From assembly GCA_016808115.1 (NCBI GenBank), contig JAEQBH010000660.1, positions 62,001 through 126,000 on the forward strand: a stretch of 64,000 nucleotides of DNA. The letters are read 5' to 3'. The translations under genes and the position numbers were made by a program. Under the pieces are notes generated by a model. It saw nothing but the letters and a program-made list of their open reading frames with translations. It searched no databases and had not been told where the DNA came from. Each line of letters begins with the position of its first letter. Positions within the stretch are counted from its first letter, which is position 1. This stretch comes from Tetrastigma voinierianum. Lineage: Eukaryota; Streptophyta; Magnoliopsida; Vitales; Vitaceae. Below are positions 1 through 10,829 of this stretch, piece by piece.

Positions 1-352
1 ATCCACTTATTCTTGCATTTTTCTTCTTTCTTGCTTCCTTCACGCTAATAACAAATTGGTGAGTTTCTTCATAATTACGTATATTAATTATTTAATTTCG
101 CGAAAATCAAACAAAAAATGGACTAAAAAGAGATGACGCAAGCTCATCGGGGTGCACCTTTGTGACGGATAAGCGGGTGGTGCATCCGTCGAGAGGCGGT
201 TCATTCGGTATATCGATTCAATTCAAGATGTCAAGAATTAACCGATTTGTTTACAATTCGATTTATCATTCACATTCATTCGGTTTTCAAATATCACCTT
301 TCAATTCCATATTCTCTTTCGTATTATCTTTTCAAAGATATACGCAATCTAT

Positions 353-508
353 GTACTCATTTCATATACATATACTCATTCACGTACTCATTTCATATAC
401 TCATTCAAGTACTCATTTCATATACTCATTCACGTACTCATTTCATATACTCATTCACGTACTCATTTCATATACTCATTCATGTACTCATTTCATATAT
501 ACTTGGTA
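353..508. repeat. 25-bp tandem repeat in LTR L0
   Basis: GTACTCATTTCATATACTCA recurs at 353, 384, 409, 434, 459 and 484, giving about six copies with a 25-bp period. The related LTR L1 has a different, 12-13-bp array at the matching place (45490-45680), while L2 has essentially a single copy. The apparent proteins rich in Tyr, His and Ser here are translations of this repeat. Confidence 0.9.
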
Positions 509-627
509 AACTACCAAAATACTTGAAATAAGAATAGAGTCAGAGAACAAACCGAAGTTGTTGGAAGTAAACTACCAAAATACTTGAAATAAGAATAGAG
601 TCAGAGAACAAACCGAAGTTGTCGGAT
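506..627. repeat. 61-bp direct duplication
   Basis: Two near-perfect copies of a 61-bp unit beginning GTAAACTACCAAAATACTTG start at 506 and 567. They directly follow the 25-bp array inside LTR L0. Confidence 0.9.
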
Positions 628-948
628 CTAGTTTCCCTCTCTTCGATTTCGATCCTAGGTTAGGCGATCATCACCCGTCCCTAGTCAATAATAATCACGC
701 CACTTTTAGTGGATAAACAATTATCATATTTTTAATGAATGACGGTTATCTTTGTTAACGGTTTTGGGTTAAGACACTAAGTGCGCGAAGACAAACTTCA
801 TTGAGGCGGCCGAGTGCGATCACGTTTTCATAGTTTTATCCTATTTGAACCCCCATTAATGTTTCTTAGGGTTCCTAGAAAATCGTGTACGAATACGGGA
901 CTTAACGGTGCAAAAATATGTCAATTTAAGGTTCTGGGGGGAGCGAGT

Positions 949-1140
949 GGTACCGGTACCACTTTGGTAGTACGTACGATTCCACTCAGCATCCCAATTG
1001 GAATGCAAATACCACTTTGAGTGAATGCAGGTACCCTTCTATCTGGACCAAAAATGTCTTGGTGCAGTACCACTTTGAGTGAAATCTTAGAGCCTCCACT
1101 ATATACAGCCTGCCAAAATGCACCATGGGTATCGGTACCC
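949..1140. repeat. GGTACCGGTACC palindrome cluster of LTR L0
   Basis: A perfect GGTACCGGTACC lies at 949-960. It is followed by degenerate copies (GTACCACTTTG near 1070 and ATCGGTACCC near 1131). The same motif occurs in LTRs L2 (59351-59381), E (29582-29719) and, as TGTACCGGTACA, L1 (44658-44692). Confidence 0.7.
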
Positions 1141-1866
1141 ATTCGTGTCACCGTCTTGCGCTTCGTGTTCTGCCGAAATGCGATTTCATAAGTACTACCC
1201 ACAATAATCAACATTTCTTCATCAGCTCTTAGATCTCACATCCACCATGGAATCGGCTTAAACAACTCCAAAAGTGGGTTGGATCAAGAAGGAAATCCAG
1301 CACCCATGTTAGGGCTTTCCCAATCGAAATCACAAAGATGAGGTTAGGGTTTGATTTTCTTACGCCGAGCCTCTTCAAATCTTCTCTTCAAGTTGTTTGA
1401 TCTCTTAGGAGCAAGAAGTGGGGAGTAAAACCAATAAAACTTGATCTCTTGCAACCACACCTTTGGCCTACTCCTTTCTCCTCTCTTCTCTCCCCAGCGT
1501 GATGTGCTCTAATGAGCATCCAGACCACTTTTAGTCTTGCTTTTTAGAAGCCCATTTAAAATTAGGCCTTGTTGGCCTACACATTTCATTCTTATTCCTC
1601 ATTTTCTCCTTTTTTGGTCTTTAATTCTTTATTTCCTGCAAAGGCCTTGTTTGGCCTTTAACCCGTTTTCATTTAAGTCTCCCCATTATTCCACTTTGGC
1701 CATCCTTTTATCATAAATTCACTTAGACATTTATTCTTTATAACAATTGACCCTTAGGTCCTCATTTTACAATTTTTTTCCACATTTGCCCTTTTTCACT
1801 TGGGTTTATTTTTAGGTTTACTTAATTTCTTATTTTTAGCATATAATATTAAATCATATGCTCACA

Positions 1867-1871
1867 CTTTC
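1867..1871. repeat. Target-site duplication CTTTC (left)
   Basis: CTTTC lies immediately before the TGATGATGCC start of the Tat-like element. An identical CTTTC lies immediately after its right end (13893-13897), as expected for 5-bp duplication by a retroviral-type integrase. Confidence 0.9.
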
Positions 1872-2670
1872 TGATGATGCCCTTTTCAATCGGGCCCCAG
1901 GAATTTGGGCGATATGAGATCGTTGGGCGGACTGGATTGTTGGCGAAGTTTGAATTTGTAGGCTCTGGATCTCATTTGGTGAAGTAGGATCGATGCAATT
2001 CTGGTTGTGAACCTTTGGGCGTGGCGCTCTGCAAAAACAAAGAAGAAGGGGGTCGGCGTGGAGCGTTGCGTGGCGCTCCGATGCCCTGGTCGAGTTTCTT
2101 TAGAAAGATGGGTGCTTAGGAAGCCCAGTGTGTTGCGTATGTTTGCATATGAGTATGCGTCACAGTGTGCATACCTTTCACCGATGGGGTGGCCTTGTAT
2201 TTATAGTAGATGTTCAACCAGTTGGATGGTGACTAAGATTCGTTCCCATTGGATGGGATATTTTTTGTTATTATCGGTATTGGATTTGGTAAAGGATATA
2301 GAAAGAGCAGTTTATTTAGGATAATCTTCTTTCCTTATTGGGGCATCCAGTTTGATGATGAATTGTTATCGTCTTTCTTTCCTTATTGATGAGATTTGAT
2401 TGGATTTGCAGGATAATATGTTATTGGGGATTATTCTATTTTCTATACCTATGGGAGATTTCCCGTAATCGGCCTTTGGGCCAAGCGGATTGGACCCTCA
2501 TTCTGGGCTGGCACCAAAAGGCTTGAATGGTGGCGTAAAAAGGTCTGAATGCTTCAATGGGCATGTCTCTCCTTTGGGGTTTAGTGAGTGGGCCTGAGTG
2601 TTTTAGTTGGGTGACCTCTTTCAGCTACGATAAGTGGGCACACATTGAGCCTTGTTTTTAAAACCTATCA
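1872..2670 (-). mobile_element. 3' LTR of the Tat-like element
   Basis: It is a direct copy of 13095-13892. The stretch 2140-2335 is almost base-for-base identical to 13370-13560, whereas 1880-2100 differs by many small indels in CG-rich sequence. It ends AACCTATCA and is followed by a minus-strand polypurine tract. The 105-codon ORF inside it is LTR sequence, not a gene. Confidence 0.92.
2198..2206 (-). promoter_or_regulatory. TATA box in 3' LTR (CTATAAATA on minus strand)
   Basis: CTATAAATA reads on the minus strand and is conserved with the other LTR (13425-13433). It is the probable core promoter motif of this LTR family. Confidence 0.55.
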
Positions 2671-2688
2671 GTGCCCCCGACCCTTGTG
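2671..2688 (-). promoter_or_regulatory. Polypurine tract next to 3' LTR
   Basis: On the minus strand it reads CACAAGGGTCGGGGGCAC and directly abuts the LTR end. The AAGGGTCGGGGG core fits a plus-strand priming site for reverse transcription. Confidence 0.7.
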
Positions 2689-3147
2689 TCTGCGATTATG
2701 CATTGGGGCAAGGGCTGTAACGTTTCTCGCGTGGTGCGTTTCCACGATACCTTTCGAGAATTTGGGTTAGTTAGGGAAGCAGTCATAGTCATTGGTCTTA
2801 TGATGGTGACCCTTCGGTTTCGGCTCTCTTCTCCCACTCCTTTCGGTTTCCATGTTTCTTTTCGGAACATCCTGCATCTTGTGTGCCTCCCGATCCTGAG
2901 ACCTTTTCTACCTTTAAGCGAGTTCGGACTTCCTCTCTCTCGATCTTACATGCAGGCCTTTTGTGTAGAGTCTTTCTCTGGCGTCTTTCTTGGATAGCCT
3001 TTTACATTGTATTCTGATTACTTCGTCTTTATCTCCTTGGTTTCTTTCGAGCTATCTGACGAGCGCTAGGGTGGGACAGCCGCGTTTTGTTTCGTTATTT
3101 GTTTTCATCATGGGTGGGTCGTTCTTAACTACTCTGCTTGGCATCCA

Positions 3148-5516
3148 ATGGTGACTCTTCGGCTATTAAGTTGCAGACCAGAGCGCGGTGTCTCCGACCG
3201 TTCGGTCGGGGTTGAACTTCGAGATGCCCTAGAGGTGCCTCTTCTTCCCTTGGACAAGGGTAAGGGAAAAGTAAACCTAATTAAATTCCTTGGGGGGTCA
3301 GAATACCTGAGGTCCACCATTCAGCATGCTCTAACTGTGGGACCTAGCAAGGTCGGTCCCTCATACGGGGCCACCTTTGCTAGACGTTACCAGCCTCCCT
3401 TCAGCGTTCGGGTGTGGTCCCCTGACGTTTTGACCCTCTATGTGGTCCCTGTGACTAAGATGGTGTGTTTCTTTGAAGTGGCCTTCGATAATGGTCTCCT
3501 CTTTCCTCTGCATCCCTTTATAAAAGGGGTTTTGCAGCACTTCAATGTTTGTCCTTCTCAACTCACGTGATAAATTGCAAGGGTATCTTGGTTGATGCAT
3601 TGGTTTTCTTTAGGGACAAAGGGGCTCGGTGTCACAGCATGGCCTTGCTCCTTTACCTTTTTAGCCCGAAGGAGACATCCGAGGGCTTTCTTTATTTTTC
3701 TAGGCGTTCTGGCGCTCCTCTTGTGATTTTCGATCTTCCCTCTTCCCACAGGCTGTGGAAGGGACACTACTTCTTTGTTAGTGGCCATAATTGAGAATAT
3801 GACCCTCTCAACAAGGATGACACCCTGGGCGTTCCGGTGGCTTGGACCACCCCCGAGAATCTTCGTGAGTGTTCGTTCTGTTTTTGGTTATAACTTGTGT
3901 GTGATCCTTTGGGTATCTCGATCTGTCTTGTCTGCGGCTTCTCGGTGCTCGGTGAATCTCGGAGGCTGAAGATAGCATGCATAGCGTTGGTGTTAGTTGG
4001 CTTTGTCCTCCTCGTCCTTGCGCGGGCCCGATCAAGTCGGATGTTCAGGCCCTTGAGTTCTAGATTACCTTTCCTTTCTGTTGCTCTGAGGCCTTCACCT
4101 CCTTCCACCATGAAAGTTTCTCTCATTGGGCCCTCCGCTGCCAAACCCACTAGGGGGGAACTATTGGCCCAGTTGGAGATGGTGTCTCGGAAGCCCCGGA
4201 GCGGGAAACGAAAAACTTCGGACTCCGTTGAGAAGGATCGACCGGCGTTGGTCAAAGTTCCGAAGTTGGGGGCATCTTCATCTTCTTTGTCTACTCACGT
4301 CCATAGCAGACGGGTTAAAGGCTCCCTATAGTTTGAGTTCGCGGTCCCATTGCAGGTCATTGCCCGGGCGAAGGTACCGGGTGGGGCCGTTGAGCGATCG
4401 TTAGGCGGTCACACCCATTCGCATGCGGGACTTTTTTTTTTTATAGCGAGGGTTAAAGTCACCTTCTCGAAAGGCGGAAGTGGTGAGGAGGAAAGATCCG
4501 GAATCCGAAATTGGCGGAGACGGGGACTCTTTGCTTCATAATGCCGAACTCGCGGCAGGCGTAGTCTCATCCATTTTTAAGGATTCTGATCTCAAGAGGT
4601 CGGGTGCAACGCGCAGTTGATGGGCTTTTGGCGCTTATCTCTCCGGTCGCCTCGTAAGTTCCGTACCTTGTCATTTGATTCCATTTTGAGTTGAGTTTCA
4701 ACTTGCATTAGATGTTGACTATCTTTGCGGGTGTACAGTGTTACTCATTTGGAAGGGTTTGGCGAAAGGCGAGACTAAGTAATGCCCAGGCGGCTAGAGC
4801 TTATAAGGCGAAGGTGGCTTCCCTCACATCTGAGCGGGCTGAGCTGCGAGGTCAAGTGCAACGTATGACCGAGGAAGCAGTGAAGCTCAAATCTGATTGA
4901 GGGGAGCAGCACCGTGTGAAGCTGTGCTCGGGCGAGGGGGTAGGAAGATGAGGCCACTGAGCGGCAGGGGTAGCGCGAAGGCGAGCTTGGGAGGGTTCGG
5001 GATGGTTGAGGGGGTACGTGCGAGGCAGAGCTTGATGGAGGCTAGGGACGAGAACACGGAGTCTACCCGATATGAACTTCAAATGGTTGGGATGAGCTTC
5101 TCACATCGAGGCGAGCTTTGGGGTTTGGGAAGCGCGATCAAAGGCGTCTGCGTGATAAGGCAGCGTTGTTGGATGAGGCTCGTCGCGAGGCCTAACGAGG
5201 GCGGTCGGCAGTGGGCAGCTTGATTGAGGAGTGCCACGGGCTGCGTAGGGATCTTCATCAGCAAATAACTTTGGTGGCTCAGCGGGACGAAGTTATTGGA
5301 AGACTGAGGGCCGAGGCTTCTACTCAATGGGTTTCTGGGTGGGTTGCCTTTAAGAAGAAGGCTGTCAATGCCTATTCCGACCTGGATTTCAACTTTGACC
5401 TTCCCAGCGACGAGGAAGATGAGGGGTCCTTCTCTGCTGATTATCCTGGAGAACCGGGCACCCCCACTGAGGCCCATTCCCCTTCTTCACCGTCCGCTTC
5501 TCCTTTTGATGCCTGA
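3148..5516 (+). pseudogene. Antisense extra ORF of the Tat-like element ('putative gypsy type transposon' domain, PF04195-like)
   Basis: This coding region runs opposite to the element's own gag-pol. The first exon-like part (3148-3876, with one frame change near 3560) contains GLLFPLHPFIKGVLQHF, FFRDKGA and then DLPSSHRLWKGHYFFVSG. These match my memory of the plant family annotated 'putative gypsy type transposon'. A donor-like CGTGAGTG follows at about 3876. A low-complexity Lys/Ser/Pro part continues at 4110-4330. A heptad-like charged segment follows (4760-4900 and 5211-5320), and the end is WVSGWVAFKKKAVNAYSDLD plus an acidic DEEDEGS tail ending at 5516. Several frame changes and stops show decay, unless some are introns. 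Its function is unknown. Antisense extra ORFs have been described in plant Ty3/gypsy elements. Confidence 0.7.
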
Positions 5517-5809
5517 TCTCCTGTGCACGTCTTCGCCTGCCCGATGTTGGCTTTTATACTTCTTTTTTTTTTTTTTTATGTATTTTGTTGGGCCTGGGAC
5601 CCAAGACATATGTAGCCTTGTCCTTGATGAATACTCATTTTTGCACTTCACTTCTTTCGCCTCTACTTGTGGTCTTCTTGATGTTCTTTAGGTTACATGG
5701 CCTGAGGTGGTCAGTTGAGCTTTTCAAACTGTGTTGTTGGGTTCCTGGACGCTAATAATCCTGAATTTTGTCAGGCCTCATAGGGCTGCATGGCCTATCA
5801 CCCAGTGGT

Positions 5810-7075
5810 TGAGCTCATCGGTGTGAGCCTCTTGGGCTCTGTTGCTGATTTACTGAGTTGGCCCGGTTCCCCAGGAACATGGCACAGTAATAGAGATAGT
5901 TGAGCTCGTCAATGTGAGTGCTAGGCTCAGTCGGTGGATTTACTGAGTCGAGGCGATTCCTAGGTTGCATGGCTGTGTAGAATGGGTTGGGCTGATCAAA
6001 GTGATTTGTTGGGCTCCGTCGGCTGATTTGCACAGTCGAGGCCGGTTCACGATTTGCATGGCTTTGGCGTGTCGTGCTAGGCGAACTCGTCAAAGTGAGC
6101 CACAGGCTCGGCGGTAGAGTGGCGATATAGCTGGTGATCGACTCCTAGGCTGCATGGCCTGTGTAGAGTAGACGAACTCGTCAAAGTGAGCCTCTTGGGC
6201 TCGAAGCGCGAGGGCAGTGGCGATATAACTGATCGACACGGGTTCGCGTGACGTGCGAGTAGGCAGACTTCGTCGAAGTGACACATTGGGCTCCGGTGAG
6301 GAATTTGAGTGGCGATGCTGAGCCCCGATCTAACTCCTAGGCTGTGGCTGTGTAGAGTGACGAACTACGTCAAAATGAGCTGATGGGCTCAGTCTTTGGC
6401 CCAGTGGGCGACGTCTCTTTGAGGCGTCGATTCCTCGGGTTGCGTGAGCACATGTAGAGTAGACAGGCTTCGTCAGTGAATTTCTTTGGGCTCGGCGGCC
6501 AAGTGGCGATATAGCTGGTGATGGCTCCCAGGTTGCGTGAGCTGTCTGAGTGAGCGAACTCGTCAAAGTGTCTTTCTTGGAGCTCAGTCTTTGGCCAGTG
6601 GCGATATAGCTTGGTACGATCGACTCCAGGGTTGCATGACACGTGTAGAGTAAACGAACTCATCGAGTGAAATTTCTTTGGGCTCCGGTATTTGGTCAGA
6701 GTGTGACGATATAACTGTGGTGATGCGACTCCCGGGTTAAGCGACACAAATGCGAGTGGGCGAACTCGTCAAAGTGAGGTGCGGGCTCAGGGCGTTGGTA
6801 GGTGGCGATATAACTGGTGATCGACTTCTCGGTTCGCGTGATTTGTCTCGAGTAGACGAACTTCGTCAAAGTGAAGGTGCGTAGACTCCGGTATTTGAGC
6901 CGGATGGCGATATAACTGGTGATCGACTCCCAGTTAAGTGACACAATGCGAGGTAGGCGAACTTCGTTAAAGTGGTGCTGGGCTCGGTACGGTGAGTGGC
7001 GATATAGCTGGTGATCACGACTCCTTCCGAGTTGCGTGAGCACGTGCGGGTAGGCGAACTACGTCAAAGTGGTGA
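5810..7075. repeat. Minisatellite, about 96-bp unit, about 14 copies
   Basis: The block GCGAACTCGTCAAAGTGAG, followed by GGCTC...GTGGCGATATAGCTGGTGAT and GACTCCTAGG..., recurs near 5811, 5901, 5985, 6081, 6172, 6263, 6360, 6455, 6553, 6653, 6759, 6855, 6955 and 7053. Spacing is about 84-106 bp. Left-hand copies are the most diverged. It lies between the antisense ORF and the 3' end of pol. Comparable arrays in the 3' regions of Ogre/Tat elements are known to seed satellite DNA. Confidence 0.9.
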
Positions 7076-7909
7076 TAAGTGGCGGCCGATTAGACCGATT
7101 TTCTTGGAAAGATGTGAGCGTCTTTAATGTTGATTTATAGAGAATTTGAAACGTTTGTGCGACTTTTTGAGTGCTTTGGCCTTCTTATAAATGGCGGCTT
7201 CATTGCTATGGAGTTTATACTTTGAATATTCTGCCTCTTCTGGTGCGTAACTGAAATCTGCGCGAGATGAAGCGTCGAAGTCTGATCGTCTTCGCCTGGG
7301 ATCCACCTGAAGGTTCCGGTTCAGTTTTGTTGGACTTACTGGCACATTGGGGTTATGTGTTTTCCCTAGTCTCCCTTTATGGGAGTCATGTTATTCACAA
7401 CCCCATTTAGGGAATACGTCAGAGAAGGGCGAGTGAATCTCTTGTGCTGCTCTCTCTATTTTCTATTTTTCTTTTTCTTCATCTTTTTCTTCTCCTTCTC
7501 CTTCTTTTTCATCTTTTCTTCCACATCTGTTTCTCTTTCTTCCGCGCAAACTCCTTCCATCCTTTTTTTCTTCTTCTCCTCTTTTCCACCTTTCTGTCCA
7601 TTTATTTTCATCTCGTTTATTTTCCTCTTTTCTTCCTGAAGTTTTTTTTTTTTTTAATGGAACTACTTGTATTGTGTGCTTCCAAGATGTAACCGATGAC
7701 ATCACTGATTGTAACTGAATGTAATATGATTGGAATAAAGAGATACTTTTTCTTTTATGGCTATGAGCTTTCTCTTTCTATTGCATGTAATTTTTCTGAT
7801 CATTATATGTTTGAGTTGCTTACTGACGATCTTAACAAAATAACGATGATAATTGAATCGTTAATTGAAAATTGATAAATCCTCATTTAAGATTACACAC
7901 CAAGGTCTA
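7076..7909 (-). other. Non-coding 3' region downstream of integrase, with a pyrimidine-rich tract
   Basis: No gene is seen. Positions 7440-7660 are strongly CT-rich on the plus strand (purine-rich on the element's sense strand). The ORFs there are low-complexity Phe/Ser/Leu translations. Confidence 0.6.
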
Positions 7910-8932
7910 CTAATAAAAACGTTTAAGATGTTCCGCATTCCAAGCATGCTGTAAAATTTTCCCCTCCTCTGTTTGGATCTCGTAATTGCACAGTGCGGCG
8001 ACTCGAGATATGATGTAGGGGCCTTCAGTTAGGCCCCGGGTTTCCAGTATCTTTGGATTCTTCCTTGTTGGCAGGAGCTTTTTTAAGACCAAATCACCCG
8101 GCATGTAGCTCCTGGGTTTGACTTTTTGGTTGCAGCCACCTGGCAGTGTTCTTTGATAGTCTTACATGCGGCTTTAGAACCGCTCACGTTTTCATCTAAG
8201 TCCAAATTTGGGCGGGAGAGCCTCGTCATTGTGCTCATTTGTTCTTGGTCGATCCTTGGGGACTTCAATCCGACCTCGTAGGAGGCTACCTCTTTAGTCG
8301 CAGAAGGCCCTGGGGCGAATGGGGTTTCTCGGGTTGTGACTTATGTGTTGTCTGCAGTAGGCGTAGCACCTCGGAGAGGAATTATTCTACCCACTTTCCT
8401 TTAAGATAAGTCGATTTGGTCTTCAAAGCGGCCTTAAGGGTTTTGATGGTGACTTTGGCCTGACCGTTAGACTGCGGATGTGCTGGAGACGAGTAGTAAT
8501 TCTTAATTCCGAGCTAGGCACAAAAATTTCTGAATTTGGCGTTGTCGAATTGTTTTCCGTTGTCCGATACCAAGGCTCTTGGGATACCAAACCTGCATAT
8601 GATGGCTCGCCACACAAAATTGCGTATCTTTTGTTTTGTGATTGTAGCTAAAGGCTCGACCTCAGCCCACTTGGTGAAGTAATCTACTGCGACGATGATG
8701 AATTTACATTGGCCCTTCCAGTAGAGGGTGATATGTCGAGCCACATTGTTGGAAGGACGGGCGCTTGAGATTGACGTCGAGAAGAACACGATGGGAGGCG
8801 TGAGATCTTGGCGTGCTCTAGGCAGATTTTGCATTTCTTGACTAGGTCGGTTGCATCTTTGAATATTAGCCAGGCATTAGTATCCTGTCTGAGACCTTTC
8901 CTACCAATGCTTTCGAACTCGATGATTTCCAC
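7910..8932 (-). pseudogene. Integrase (Tat-like), decayed
   Basis: Read right to left, the region holds a zinc-finger remnant (VKKCKICLEHA near 8840), the catalytic core with VAVDYFTKWAEVEPLA (first Asp), FGIPRALVSDNGKQFDN (second Asp) and SSPAHPQSNGQAKV, and a C-terminal GDLVLKK...WNAEHLKRFY ending at about 7910. The position of the catalytic Glu (NGQ-x-E) is Lys, codon AAA at 8456-8454. An in-frame stop precedes it (FCA*LGIKN) and frame changes follow. A working copy would insert the cDNA. This one cannot catalyse strand transfer as read. Confidence 0.88.
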
Positions 8933-9387
8933 ATATACCTGATGGCACTTCTCTTAGCGTATTCGTGTTTTCAGCGATGCACTTGAGGATTAGTGTATGA
9001 AACCTCGCATGCGAGGCTTCCCTTATGATTAGTGAACTGGCGGATCTCGTCCTTATTTTGGGTTGCTTCTTTAGGTGCGTCGGTGGGCGTCGGGTCGTAT
9101 AATCCTAAATGGGGTCCATCCAACTCGGCTCGGACCCGACCTAAGCAACCTCCATGTCACAGAGGTCAATAGAGGGCTCTGCCAGGTATTCGATAGGTGT
9201 TGACCTGCTAAGGTCTTCCTGCACGGCTGTTGCTAACTTTGCCAGGGCGTCGGCTCGAGAGTTCTTTGCTCTGGGGCGTATCGACTGAACCCGACCACGA
9301 ATTTTTTAATAAATCTGCATTACCTTTTTGGAGATATAGGATCATCCTTCACTTTTAGCCTCGTAGGTGTCTTTTCTATTTGTCTTA
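8933..9387 (-). other. Decayed pol sequence between RNase H and integrase
   Basis: By position this should be the RNase H to integrase linker. I could not recognise a continuous reading frame or motif. Confidence 0.4.
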
Positions 9388-9681
9388 CTACCCGGTGGGA
9401 GTTCTTTGCAAACCTCTAGGTACAGTCCAGCTTCCAAAAGAATGGGCGAGGTTGAGGCCTGCTATGACGGCCTCATACTCGGCCTCGTTGTTGGAGGCTT
9501 GGAATCCGAATCTGAGTGCGTACTCAATGTCTATTCCTTCTGGAGAGGTCAAGATTAGACCTGCTCCGCTCCCTTGTGCATTTGAGGCTCCATCTACAGA
9601 GAGTTTCCAGATGGGGAGGTCATTCATTGTTTGAGCGTTCTCAGCAGGTTCCGCTGAGGTGAATTCCATGATGAAGTCCAT
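9388..9681 (-). pseudogene. RNase H domain (plant Tat-type)
   Basis: The open stretch of 97 codons contains LPIWKLSVDGASNAQGSGAG (catalytic Asp in VDG), LTSPEG, YALRFGFQASNNEAEYEA (catalytic Glu region) and AGLNLAHSFG. This is the RNase H type of Tat-lineage elements, which removes the RNA strand of the RNA:DNA hybrid. The frame is lost after PTG at 9388, so the final catalytic Asp is not visible. Confidence 0.88.
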
Positions 9682-10017
9682 TGCAGAACACCGCCTTTTA
9701 TTGCGATTTTCGGTTTATGTCGATGTCGAACTAAGCAGCTCTATAAGCCCACTTCTATTATTAGGAGGTCTCTGGTTTTATGTAACACTTCTTGCCAGAT
9801 TTATTAGTTGGAACTTCTATGGTATGAGCACGGAGTAGGCGGAGTTCGAGTTACGATTACCAGAATGAAATTAGTTTCTCCATCTTTGGGTACCTCTCCT
9901 CGCTCCTCTCAAAGCTCATTGCAATAATGGGTTAGGTGTTATCTCGTTCTTTATCTTTGAGGGCTTGGTATTTGGTTGAAAGTACGTCGGCTAAGTATAG
10001 AGTAAGGAGCTCCCACT
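9682..10017 (-). other. Decayed RT to RNase H connection
   Basis: Sequence between the RT thumb and the RNase H. I see no clear motif, and several stops occur in all minus frames. Confidence 0.4.
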
Positions 10018-10790
10018 TCAACAGGGCTTACTAGAATGGGAGGAGAGCTCGAGGCCATTTGCTGGCGAGCCCTCTTCGCACTTTGTATCCCATTGAAAGG
10101 CCTTCTTCAGGACTTGGAAGAAAGGTTGGCATTTGTCGCTTGCCCTGGATACGAACCGGCTTAAAGCGACAACCTTTCCCGTCAGACGCTGCACTTCCTT
10201 TATACCCGATGGCGATGGCATGTCGACGGCATGCCTTTTTAAGTTTGCCTGATTCCTCGGTGGTTGACGCTATGAAACATAGGAATTTTCCGGTGTCCTC
10301 CAGAAGGCACACTTGCATTTGGATTCGAGTTTCATGTTTGTAATTTCTTAAGATGCGGAACGCCTCGGATGAGCGGTATGTAGACTCGGTATGGTGGATT
10401 TGACATACCATCTGCCACACCTCCATGGTTGTGCCTATCACTTTAGACATCCCAGTTCACCCAGCCTTTGATACGTAGCTCACTGCGTTCTTGAGCCCGA
10501 GCTTGACATCACCACGATAACAATAAGTTCCACCTTTCTGTGACGAGGTCTTTCTTGATACTTTGGGTGTCTTGATGCGGTTGTAGCGGAGAAGCCCATC
10601 CATAAAACTAAGGGGTTCCTTGGCGGCAGTAGCATCTGATGAGGTTGATTTGTGGCAAGGAGCGTCCTTTGGGCGCAGCTTTGTTGATGTCGGTGAAGTC
10701 GATCTGGTCCGCCACTGCGGTTGCTTTTGGCGATACGGTTGGCTAGCGATTTGGATATTCTACCTCCACTGATCGTCACAATGCAGGAAG
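10018..10790 (-). pseudogene. Reverse transcriptase (Tat-like), frameshifted
   Basis: Remnants appear in order on the minus strand: a 'DFTDINKA' match near 10690 and LSFMDG near 10600 (palm). VIGTTMEV follows near 10430, after which the YVDD region is destroyed by a deletion. Then come EAFRILRNYK and GKFLCFI, and an almost intact thumb (MPSPSGIKEVQRLTGKVVAL, FVSRASDKCQPFFQVLKKAF) at 10221-10090. At least three frame changes occur. The enzyme would copy the element RNA into cDNA; it is inactive as read. Confidence 0.85.
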
Positions 10791-10829
10791 GAGTTTCTTG
10801 ACTTCCTCATTTATGGCTTTTTTGTCTTT

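Larger units (their letters stand above)
130..1866 (-). mobile_element. LTR copy L0 (TGTAACG-type Ty3/gypsy LTR), 3' part
   Basis: This is non-coding LTR sequence read on the minus strand. Landmarks match the reverse complement of the LTR at 58511-60980 in the same order: the GGATGCACC/GCATCCGTC block near 175, the tandem TACTCATT block, the 'CCTAAGAAAC' stretch near 870, the GGTACCGGTACC cluster near 950, a pyrimidine-rich stretch near 1340-1560 and an 'AAGGGTCAA' block near 1750. A 12-kb element interrupts it after 1866/1871, and the rest continues at 13898. The outer (3') end of the LTR lies at or before the window start; bases 1-130 could not be aligned. ORFs here are by-products of the repeats. 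Confidence 0.75.

Noticed and set aside
162..531. Two overlapping ORFs of 94-115 codons
   Set aside because: They translate a 25-bp tandem repeat inside an LTR, and the same repeat gives ORFs on the opposite strand in related LTRs.
2007..2324. 105-codon ORF repeated at 13249-13551
   Set aside because: The repetition looked like gene conservation, but both copies lie in the paired LTRs and run antisense to transcription.
3148..5516. Host gene captured by the element
   Set aside because: The domain belongs to a transposon-associated plant family and lies inside intact element boundaries. A host origin is not supported.
5810..7075. CRISPR-like array (repeats of about 20 bp with spacers)
   Set aside because: The whole unit of about 96 bp repeats, including the 'spacers', within a plant retrotransposon.
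7379..7705. Phe/Ser-rich or Lys/Glu-rich ORFs on both strands
   Set aside because: Low-complexity pyrimidine tract. No domain and no start context.
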